The notes under the pieces were generated by a model. The model worked only from the letters and a program-made list of their open reading frames with translations. It was not told the origin of the DNA and searched no databases. Source: JAYPUG01 sp038117265 (lineage in GTDB: Bacteria; Pseudomonadota; Alphaproteobacteria; UBA6615). From it: a stretch of 7,447 nucleotides of DNA. The DNA lies in the NCBI GenBank assembly GCA_038117265.1, contig JAYOFO010000101.1:1-7447 (forward strand). Reading direction: 5' to 3'. This document shows, piece after piece, positions 1 through 5,229 of the stretch (positions within the stretch are counted from its first letter, which is position 1; each line of letters begins with the position of its first letter). A program made the translations under genes and the position numbers.

Positions 1-936
1 ACGGCGTGCGCCGAGGCGGTGCTGATGGCGCGCCGCGTCACGCGGCGCAACCGGGCGGTGGTCTCGGGCGGTCTGCACCCGCACTACCGCGCCGTCACCG
101 AGACCCAGTCGCGCTATGTCGATTTGGCGATCGATGCGCAGGCGCCCGATCTCGATGGAACCGAGGATCTCGCGGCCCTGATCGACGACGACACGGCCTG
201 CGTGGTGGTCCAGAACCCCGACGTCTTCGGTCGCGTGCGCGACCTGGCGCCGCTGGCGACGGCCTGTGCCGCGAAGGGGGCGTTGCTGGTCGCGGCGGTG
301 AGCGAGATCGCCTCGCTCGGCGCGATCCGCTCGCCCGGCGATATGGGCGCCGACATCGTCGTCGCCGAGGGCCAGAGCCTGGGCAACGCGCAAGGCTTCG
401 GCGGCCCCCATGTCGGGCTTTTCGCGGCCCGCGAGAAGTATTTGCGCCAGATGCCGGGCCGGTTGGCGGGCGAGACGGTCGACGAGGATGGGCGGCGCGG
501 CTGGGTGCTGACCCTGTCGACCCGCGAGCAGCACATTCGCCGCGAGAAGGCGACGAGCAACATCTGCACCAATTCCGGCCTGTGTGCGCTCGCCTTCACC
601 ATCCACCTTTCGCTGCTGGGCGAGGACGGATTCCGCAAGCTGGCGATGCTCAACCACGCGCGCGCCGTCGCGCTCGCCGACCGGCTGGCCGCGCTCCCGG
701 GCGTCACGGTGCTCCCCGAGGCCTTCTTCAACGAATTCGCGGTGCGCCTGCCGCGCCCCGCCGCGGACGTGGTGGGGGCGCTGGTCGAGCGCCGGATTCT
801 GGCCGGGGTGCCGGCCACGCGCCTGTTCGGAGACGGCGCGGGCCTGGATGACGTGCTGCTGGTCGCGGCCAGCGAACTCACCACCGACGGCGACATCGAT
901 GCGCTCTGCGCCGGGCTTGCGGAGGTACTGGCATGA
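1..936 (+). CDS. gcvPA: Glycine dehydrogenase (decarboxylating) subunit 1, 5'-truncated by window edge
   Basis: This is the N-terminal-half subunit of the two-subunit P-protein. With GcvPB it uses pyridoxal phosphate to decarboxylate glycine and passes the aminomethyl group to lipoyl-GcvH. The frame is open from base 1, reading TACAEAVLMA, a family motif normally found about 125-135 residues into the protein. About 311 of roughly 445 residues are therefore present and the start lies upstream. Recognisable GcvPA blocks are QNPDVFG (about 211-231), AEGQSLGN followed by FGGPHVGLFA (about 364-426), and the long conserved stretch MPGRLAGETVD...STREQHIRREKATSNICTN (about 451-573). This subunit lacks the PLP-binding lysine, which sits in GcvPB. 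The TGA stop overlaps the gcvPB ATG by four bases (ATGA), so the two genes are probably translationally coupled. gcvT and gcvH would be expected upstream but are not visible. There is no frameshift or internal damage. Confidence 0.96.
   Translation, partial: TACAEAVLMARRVTRRNRAVVSGGLHPHYRAVTETQSRYVDLAIDAQAPDLDGTEDLAALIDDDTACVVVQNPDVFGRVRDLAPLATACAAKGALLVAAVSEIASLGAIRSPGDMGADIVVAEGQSLGNAQGFGGPHVGLFAAREKYLRQMPGRLAGETVDEDGRRGWVLTLSTREQHIRREKATSNICTNSGLCALAFTIHLSLLGEDGFRKLAMLNHARAVALADRLAALPGVTVLPEAFFNEFAVRLPRPAADVVGALVERRILAGVPATRLFGDGAGLDDVLLVAASELTTDGDIDALCAGLAEVLA
921..925 (+). promoter_or_regulatory. Shine-Dalgarno site of gcvPB
   Basis: A GGAGG core lies inside the last codons of gcvPA, seven bases before the gcvPB ATG, which itself overlaps the gcvPA stop as ATGA. 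The strong site fixes the gcvPB start and allows both reinitiation and independent initiation on the shared message. Confidence 0.8.
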
Positions 937-2507
937 GCACGCATTCGAAGGATCTGAGCCGGCGGACGCCGTCGGGGCCGGCCGAGGGCATCGAGACGCT
1001 GCTCGGCCATCAGGGGCTGCGGCTCGAGGAGCCGCTGTTGTTCGAGCTCGACAATCCCGGCGCCTCGGGGGTCGACCTGCCGGACCCGGGCGATGTCGCG
1101 CCACGGCTCGGCGGGCTGGCGCGTTCGGAGGCCATCGGCCTGCCGAGCGCCAGCGAGCCCGAGGTGGTGCGCCACTTCACGCGCCTGTCGCAGAAGAACT
1201 ACGCCATCGACATGGGCACCTATCCGCTCGGTTCGTGCACCATGAAGCACAATCCGCGCCTGAACGAGAAGGTGGTGCGCCTGTCGGGCTTCGCGAACCT
1301 GCACCCGCTGCAGCCGATCGAGACGGTGCAGGGGGCGCTCGAACTGATCGACGCCGTGGCGTTCTGGCTGAGGGAGCTGACGGGCATGCCCGCCGTGGCG
1401 ATGTCGCCAGCGGCAGGCGCCCATGGCGAGTTGTGCGGCGTCATGGCGATCCGCGCCGCGCTGGACCATCGCGAGGGTGGGCCCACCACGCGGCGCCGGA
1501 TCCTGGTTCCCGATTCCGCCCATGGCACGAACCCGGCCACGGCGGCGGTCTGCGGTTTCTCCGTCGACGCGATTCCATCGGATGCGCGGGGCCGTGTCGA
1601 CGTGAAGGCGTTCGCCGACAGGCTCGACGACGATGTCGCCGGCATCATGATCACCAACCCGAACACTTGCGGGCTGTTCGAACCCGACATGATCGAGATC
1701 GCGCGGCTGATCCACGAGGCTGGCGGATACTTCTACTGCGACGGCGCCAACTTCAACGCCATCGTCGGCCGCGTGCGTCCGGGCGACCTGGGCATCGACT
1801 GCATGCACATCAACCTGCACAAGACCTTCTCGACCCCGCATGGCGGCGGCGGGCCGGGCGCGGGGCCGGTGGTGTTCTCCGAGGCGCTGGCGCCCTTCGC
1901 GCCGTTGCCGTGGGTGGTCCATGGCGATGACGGCTTCGCGCTGATCGAGCATGCAGACGATGCCGGCACGGCCATGCCGCTGGGGCGGCTCAAGGGCTTC
2001 CACGGCCAGATGGGCATGTTCGTGCGGGCCTATGCCTACATGCTCAGCCATGGAAAGGACGGGCTGAAGCAGGCCTCGGGCGACGCGGTGCTGAACGCCA
2101 ACTATGTGATGCGCCGGCTCTCCGACGTGATGACGGCCTCGTTCGACGGCCCGTGCATGCACGAATGCCTGTTCGACGACCGGTTCCTCAAGGACAGCGG
2201 GGTGACGACCCTCGACTTCGCCAAGGCGATGATCGACGAGGGCTATCACCCGATGACCATGTATTTCCCCCTCGTCGTGCACGGGGCGATGCTGATCGAG
2301 CCGACCGAGACCGAATCGAAGCGCGAGCTGGACAATTTCATTGCCGTCGTGCGCCGGCTGGTGGAGCGGGCGAAGGCGGGCGAGAGCGAACGCTTTGCGG
2401 CGGCACCCCAACTCACCCCGCGCCGCCGGCTCGACGAGACGGGAGCGGCCCGCCACCCGGTCCTGCGCTGGCGGCCCGAGGCCGCGACCGCCGAGGCGGC
2501 GGAGTAG
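933..2507 (+). CDS. gcvPB: Glycine dehydrogenase (decarboxylating) subunit 2
   Basis: This is the catalytic, PLP-carrying subunit of the split glycine decarboxylase P-protein, acting in the cytoplasm in the glycine cleavage system. It has 524 residues, which is normal for the subunit. Visible motifs are TYPLGSCTMKHNP (residues 96-108), PDSAHGTNPA (193-202), ITNPNTCGLFEPD, the aspartate-containing YCDGANFNA, and LHKTFSTPHGGGGPG, whose Lys297 is the expected Schiff-base lysine. The C-terminal domain carries GYHPMTMYFPLVVHGAMLIEP and ends in an Arg/Ala-rich tail of about 30 residues that looks poorly conserved. The start is well supported: ATG at 933 has GGAGG at 921-925, seven bases upstream, inside the end of gcvPA. 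The stop is TAG. The gene ends 25 bp before a strong terminator, so it is the last gene of its operon. Confidence 0.97.
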   Translation: MSTHSKDLSRRTPSGPAEGIETLLGHQGLRLEEPLLFELDNPGASGVDLPDPGDVAPRLGGLARSEAIGLPSASEPEVVRHFTRLSQKNYAIDMGTYPLGSCTMKHNPRLNEKVVRLSGFANLHPLQPIETVQGALELIDAVAFWLRELTGMPAVAMSPAAGAHGELCGVMAIRAALDHREGGPTTRRRILVPDSAHGTNPATAAVCGFSVDAIPSDARGRVDVKAFADRLDDDVAGIMITNPNTCGLFEPDMIEIARLIHEAGGYFYCDGANFNAIVGRVRPGDLGIDCMHINLHKTFSTPHGGGGPGAGPVVFSEALAPFAPLPWVVHGDDGFALIEHADDAGTAMPLGRLKGFHGQMGMFVRAYAYMLSHGKDGLKQASGDAVLNANYVMRRLSDVMTASFDGPCMHECLFDDRFLKDSGVTTLDFAKAMIDEGYHPMTMYFPLVVHGAMLIEPTETESKRELDNFIAVVRRLVERAKAGESERFAAAPQLTPRRRLDETGAARHPVLRWRPEAATAEAAE

Positions 2508-2532
2508 GGCCCGCCGCCGGGGAACGGGAACG

Positions 2533-2562
2533 GAAAAGGCCCCGCCGGAGCGGGGCCTTTTC
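2533..2562. terminator. Bidirectional rho-independent terminator between gcvPB and atpF
   Basis: A perfect 12-bp inverted repeat, GAAAAGGCCCCG / CGGGGCCTTTTC, has a 6-nt loop (CCGGAG, 2545-2550). The GC core is flanked by an A-run on one side and a T-run on the other, so either strand gives a hairpin ending in UUUU. It lies 25 bp after the gcvPB stop and 25 bp before the atpF stop, and those two genes converge. It very probably terminates both the gcv operon (+) and the F0 operon (-). Confidence 0.93.
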
Positions 2563-2587
2563 GGATTCTTCGGTTGCCGGCGGGCGC

Positions 2588-3160
2588 CTAGTTCAGCTTT
2601 GCCGGGACTTCCTGGATCGCATCGTCGATCAGCTTGTCGCCGGTGCTTCCCTCGACCGACTGGGCGAGGATGCGCCGGGTCGCGTCGATGGCGATGTCGG
2701 CGGTGAGCGAGCGCACATCGGCCACGGCCCGCGCCTCGGCGGCGGCGATCATGTCGAGCGCCTGCTGCTCGCGGCGCTTCAGGGTCGCCTCGGTCCGTTC
2801 CTGCACGTTCGCATCGATCCGGCGTGCCTCCTCGCGGGCCTCGGCGATGATCGCCTCGGCCTCGGCCAGCGCGTCGCGCTGCTTGCGCTGATACTCGGCC
2901 AGCGTGTGCTGGGCCTCCTCGCGCAGGCGCTGGGCCTCGTCGAGCTCGGTCTTGATCGCCTCGGCGCGCCCGTCGAGCGCACCCGTCACCAGCTTCGGCA
3001 CCTTGAAGTAGATCATCGCGAGCACGAAGATGATGAACGCGGCCGCGACCCAGGTCTCGGCCTGGACGAGGAACGGCTCGTGCGCGCCGTCCTCCGCGGC
3101 GAACGCGACGCCCGACGTAGCGAGCATCACGCAGCCCGCAAGTACAATTCGCTTCAGCAT
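2588..3160 (-). CDS. atpF: F0F1 ATP synthase subunit b, with predicted N-terminal signal peptide
   Basis: Subunit b is half of the peripheral stalk that holds F1 (through delta) still against the a-subunit. Its 190 residues run as follows: a basic start MLKR, a hydrophobic stretch to about residue 18, an AFA|AED site suggesting signal-peptidase cleavage after Ala21, a short linker, the membrane helix at about 37-55 (AETWVAAAFIIFVLAMIYF), then a long charged, Ala/Glu/Arg-rich coiled coil (about 60-170). It is distinguished from b' by the AETWVA...KVPK block typical of alphaproteobacterial b and by its position last in the F0 operon. The ATG directly follows the TAG of the b' gene with no spacer. 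A GGGGAG site at 3170-3175 lies nine bases upstream, so translation is probably coupled to b'. The gene ends just before the shared terminator. The signal peptide is an inference from sequence pattern; some alphaproteobacterial b subunits have similar extensions. Confidence 0.94.
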   Translation of the reverse strand: MLKRIVLAGCVMLATSGVAFAAEDGAHEPFLVQAETWVAAAFIIFVLAMIYFKVPKLVTGALDGRAEAIKTELDEAQRLREEAQHTLAEYQRKQRDALAEAEAIIAEAREEARRIDANVQERTEATLKRREQQALDMIAAAEARAVADVRSLTADIAIDATRRILAQSVEGSTGDKLIDDAIQEVPAKLN

Positions 3161-3652
3161 CTAGTGTCGCTCCCCGACGGCGGCCGCAACCGCGCCCTTG
3201 ACCGTCGTGCTGTCGGGCGAGGTGCCGACCAGGCGTTCGACCGCCTGCTGGGCGATGTCCTCGACCATCTCGGCGACGTTCGTCGTGGCGGCGCTACGCG
3301 CCTCGTCGATCCGCCGGTTCGCTGCTGCCGCATCGGCGGACAGCTTCTCGGTCATGGCGGCGTTCCGCTTCTCGGCCTCGGCCGAGGCGGCGACGGCCGC
3401 CAAGTGGAGCTGCTCCTGGGCACCGCTGCGCGCCTTGGCAAGCTCGGCCTCGTAGGCGGCCAGCACGTCCTCGGCTTCCGCCGCAAGCTCTTCGGCCCGG
3501 GCGATGTCATTGTCGATTCGCTGCTGCCGGCCCTCGAGCGTGGCCGAAATACGCGGCAGGGCGATGCGCCACAGGATGAACGCCATCACCACGAACGTGA
3601 CGATGAGCCAGAAGACCTGGGAAGCGAAAGTCGCCGGATCGAGCTGCGGCAT
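3161..3652 (-). CDS. atpF2: F0F1 ATP synthase subunit b' (second b-type stalk subunit)
   Basis: This is the partner of b in a heterodimeric b/b' peripheral stalk, the form found in alphaproteobacteria, cyanobacteria and chloroplasts. The literature also calls the gene atpX or atpG. It encodes 163 residues: MPQLDPATFASQVFWLIVTF opens the protein, with a single membrane helix at about 11-31. WRIALPRI and a charged coiled coil (EGRQQRIDNDIARAEEL onward) follow to about residue 145, and then a short tail. The MPQLD..TF.SQ.FWL start is characteristic of b' rather than b. The gene lies between atpE (21 bp upstream) and atpF (no gap), so it is clearly part of the same transcript. The ATG at 3650-3652 has GGGAG seven bases upstream; that site can pair with bases next to the start codon (see the separate entry). 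Confidence 0.94.
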   Translation of the reverse strand: MPQLDPATFASQVFWLIVTFVVMAFILWRIALPRISATLEGRQQRIDNDIARAEELAAEAEDVLAAYEAELAKARSGAQEQLHLAAVAASAEAEKRNAAMTEKLSADAAAANRRIDEARSAATTNVAEMVEDIAQQAVERLVGTSPDSTTVKGAVAAAVGERH

Positions 3653-3664
3653 GGGAGGGCTCCC
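3653..3664 (-). promoter_or_regulatory. Shine-Dalgarno of the b' gene, possibly masked by a small hairpin
   Basis: On the - strand the bases directly before the b' ATG read GGGAGCCCTCCC. GGGAG is the only good ribosome binding site (seven-base spacing). GGGA can pair with the adjacent TCCC in a 4-bp stem with a GCCC loop, which would hide the site. The pairing is seen in the sequence. Any effect on expression is inference, because so short a stem may be opened easily by ribosomes arriving from atpE. Confidence 0.4.
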
Positions 3665-3673
3665 GCGCCGCCG

Positions 3674-3901
3674 CTAGAACGCGAACAGGATCAGAAGCGC
3701 GATGACCAGCGCGAACAGCGCGATCGCTTCGACGAGCGCGAACCCGAGCATCGTCATCGTGAACACCTCGCCGCGCGCGGCGGGGTTGCGGCCGACGGCC
3801 TGGATGAACGACGCGAAGATCGCACCGATACCGATACCCGACCCGATAACGCCGACGACCGCCAGGCCCGCGCCGATCAGCTTTGCTGCTTCGACTTCCA
3901 T
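3674..3901 (-). CDS. atpE: F0F1 ATP synthase subunit c (proteolipid, c-ring)
   Basis: This subunit forms the rotating ring that carries protons through F0. Its 75 residues make two membrane helices joined by the polar loop GRNPAARGE (R38-N39-P40), which contacts gamma/epsilon. Helix 1 carries the glycine packing motif GSGIGIGA (20-27). Helix 2 carries the proton-binding carboxylate Glu58 in GFALVEAIALFALV. The residues after Glu58 are Ala-Ile. Sodium-type rings have Ser/Thr there, with a Gln in helix 1, so this is a proton ring. The sequence is typical of alphaproteobacterial c subunits. The ATG has GGAGG nine bases upstream (3911-3915), the strongest ribosome binding site in the operon. That suits a subunit needed in many copies per complex. 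The gene lies 63 bp after atpB and 21 bp before the b' gene. Confidence 0.97.
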   Translation of the reverse strand: MEVEAAKLIGAGLAVVGVIGSGIGIGAIFASFIQAVGRNPAARGEVFTMTMLGFALVEAIALFALVIALLILFAF

Positions 3902-3964
3902 CTTAATGTGCCTCCGTTTGGAACTTGTTCGTGATTTGGGTTGTTGCCGGTGCGCGGGGACTGC
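3902..3964 (-). promoter_or_regulatory. A/C-rich atpE leader with strong Shine-Dalgarno
   Basis: The 63-bp gap between atpB and atpE is the longest in the operon. From about 3955 down to 3916 the message is rich in A and C and poor in G, hence little structured, unlike the GC-rich surroundings. GGAGG follows at 3911-3915 and then the A/T-containing CACATTAAG before the ATG. An unstructured leader upstream of a strong site resembles in logic the translational enhancer known upstream of E. coli atpE. That role is inferred here. Confidence 0.55.
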
Positions 3965-4687
3965 CTAGTGCAGATCCAGCGCGTCCTTGATGTACAGGCA
4001 GGTCAGGATGGTGAAGACGTAGGCCTGCAGGAATGCGATGAGCAGTTCGAGCCCGGTCAGCGCGACGACGAGCGCCAGCGGCAGCACGCCGAACACGCTG
4101 AGGCTGGCGACGAAGCCGGCGATCACCTTGAGCATGGTGTGGCCCGCGAGCATGTTCGCGAACAGACGGACCGACAGGCTGATCGGGCGCGAGAGGTAGG
4201 AAATCACCTCGATCGGGATCAGCAGCGGCCACATCCAGACCGGTGCGCCGGGCGGCACGAAGAACGAGAAGAAGTGGAAGCCGTGCCGGGCAAAGCCGAG
4301 GATCGTGACGCCGATGAAGACCACGGCGGCGAGCACGAAGGTGACGATGATGTGGCTCGTGAAGGTGAAGGCGTAGGGGATCATCCCCAGCATGTTGCCG
4401 ACCAGGATGAACATGAACAGCGAGAAGATGATTGGGAAGTACCGTCGCCCTTCCGGTCCGATCGTCTCGCGTATCAGCCCGGCGATGAATTCATAGATCA
4501 GTTCGGAGATCGCCTGCAGCCGGCCCGGCACCATCGCGCCCCGGCTCGCGCCCAGCGCGATCACGCCGCCGCCGATCAGCACCGTCAGGGTCATGAAGAG
4601 CGAGGAGTTGGTGAACGAGATATCGACACCGCCGACCTCGATCGGCACGAGGGTGCTGATCTCGAATTGCTTCAGAGGACTTGCCAC
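3965..4687 (-). CDS. atpB: F0F1 ATP synthase subunit a (proton channel)
   Basis: Subunit a is the static membrane subunit forming the two proton half-channels against the c-ring. Its 240 residues contain several membrane helices (about 28-48, 86-106, 112-132, 150-165, 185-230). The essential arginine is Arg174 in SLSVRLFANMLAGH, equivalent to E. coli Arg210. TGLELLIAFLQAYVF carries Glu214 and Gln221, matching the E. coli Glu219/Gln252 region. The protein is shorter than the E. coli one, as usual for alphaproteobacteria. The start is GTG at 4685-4687, giving (M)ASPLKQFEI, a family-typical N-terminus. No other ATG, GTG or TTG lies between it and the in-frame TAG at 4718-4720, which is also the atpI stop, so the GTG start is forced. 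The ribosome binding site is weak (GGGG, eight bases upstream), which may fit the single copy of a per complex. Confidence 0.96.
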   Translation of the reverse strand: MASPLKQFEISTLVPIEVGGVDISFTNSSLFMTLTVLIGGGVIALGASRGAMVPGRLQAISELIYEFIAGLIRETIGPEGRRYFPIIFSLFMFILVGNMLGMIPYAFTFTSHIIVTFVLAAVVFIGVTILGFARHGFHFFSFFVPPGAPVWMWPLLIPIEVISYLSRPISLSVRLFANMLAGHTMLKVIAGFVASLSVFGVLPLALVVALTGLELLIAFLQAYVFTILTCLYIKDALDLH

Positions 4688-4717
4688 GAATTCGACCCCG
4701 GTCCCTGTGATGGCCGC

Positions 4718-5077
4718 CTAGGGCGTGCCGTTTTTGCCGTCGGAGTCCCGGTTTTCGAGCCGGGCTTCCTTGGCCTTGGATTCGATCTGCAGCGCGGTCC
4801 GCATGACGTTCGTGATGCCGCCGGCCGCCCCCAGCAGGAAGAACACCAGGAACAGCCAAGGCGCCGTACCCAGCCAGCGGTCGAGCAGCCACCCGATGAA
4901 CACCCCGACGGCGATTCCCGCAACAAGATCGACAGCCACCCGCACGGCCGGACCGAAGTCCCCCAGCGGCGTCTTCCGCTTCTTGTCGCGCTCGCCCGCC
5001 GTGCGGCGTGCCCGCGCGTCCCTCAGCCGCTCGTTCAGCGCATCGAGCGAATCCGGCCGGTCCGGTTCGGTCATCAT
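4718..5077 (-). CDS. atpI: AtpI, F0 assembly-associated membrane protein
   Basis: This is a small inner-membrane protein encoded first in many atp operons. Family members are reported to help assemble the c-ring, and some bind magnesium. It is not part of the finished enzyme. The 119 residues comprise a charged N-terminal region (about 1-40, Arg/Asp-rich), two membrane helices (about 44-64 and 71-90, with GIAVGVFIGWLLDRWLGTAPW between and within them, and FLLGAAGGITNVMR at the end of the second), and a charged C-terminal tail. GWLLDRWLGTAPW and GAAGGITNVMR are typical of the AtpI family in alphaproteobacteria. Two ATG codons are adjacent at 5077 and 5074. The GGGAG at 5081-5085 is only three to four bases from the first but about seven from the second, so ATG 5074 (118 residues) may be the real start. 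The gene is first in the F0 operon, 30 bp before atpB. Confidence 0.9.
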   Translation of the reverse strand: MMTEPDRPDSLDALNERLRDARARRTAGERDKKRKTPLGDFGPAVRVAVDLVAGIAVGVFIGWLLDRWLGTAPWLFLVFFLLGAAGGITNVMRTALQIESKAKEARLENRDSDGKNGTP

Positions 5078-5143
5078 CCGACTCCCAAAAGGACTTGGCG
5101 GCGACCCGAAGAAACGGCTGAACCCGCGCCTGAAGGCGGGCGC

Positions 5144-5172
5144 AAGTTACTCACCGCCCTTGGGCAAGTCAA
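5144..5172 (-). promoter_or_regulatory. Sigma70-type promoter of the F0 (atpI-B-E-b'-F) operon
   Basis: On the - strand, TTGACT (5167-5172, five of six matches to the -35 consensus, preceded by C as in the alphaproteobacterial CTTGAC form) is followed after exactly 17 bp by TAACTT (5144-5149, a weaker -10). Initiation would fall near 5137, giving a 5' leader of about 60 nt before atpI. It lies in the only sizeable gap upstream of the operon, which supports it. No second candidate of equal quality was seen. The start has not been mapped. Confidence 0.6.
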
Positions 5173-5206
5173 GGCGACATTCCGCACTTGCGAACGCCTT
5201 TCTAAG

Positions 5207-5226
5207 CCGCGGAAAACCGCGGAAAA
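5207..5226. repeat. Tandem 10-bp repeat (CCGCGGAAAA)x2 directly after smc
   Basis: Two perfect copies of CCGCGGAAAA begin four bases past the smc stop codon. CCGCGG is itself palindromic, so the two copies can also pair as a 6-bp stem with a 4-nt loop (CCGCGG-TTTT-CCGCGG in the smc message). It could act as a weak 3' end for smc. However, the bases after the stem (CTTAGAAAGG) are not a T-run, so it is not a standard terminator. The rest of the 152-bp smc-atpI gap holds the atp promoter and its leader, with nothing else I can support. Confidence 0.5.
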
Positions 5227-5229
5227 CGA

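Noticed and set aside
114..2456. 780-codon open frame on the - strand opposite gcvPA/gcvPB
   Set aside because: It is antisense to two unmistakable genes. It is rich in Arg, His, Ala and Gly with no recognisable domain, as expected for a shadow frame in very GC-rich DNA.
3131..3160. Lipobox-like LAGC at residues 7-10 of AtpF
   Set aside because: The hydrophobic segment before the Cys is only about five residues, too short for a lipoprotein signal, and a better signal-peptidase I site (AFA|A) follows.
2153..3934. 593-codon open frame on the + strand across the gcvPB end, the terminator, atpF, b' and atpE
   Set aside because: It runs through a strong terminator and antisense to three conserved ATP synthase genes. 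Its composition (Arg/Gly/Asp/His-rich) is that of a shadow frame.
5118..5141. Small inverted repeat (GCC-TGAA-GGC with imperfect extensions) in the atpI leader
   Set aside because: Only four contiguous pairs form before a mismatch, and no T-run follows. It is too weak to call a terminator or riboswitch.
5159..5168. CTTGGGCAAG dyad in the promoter spacer as a possible operator
   Set aside because: It is only a 4-bp half-site, overlaps the -35 hexamer, and has no second copy in the region. Chance is likely.
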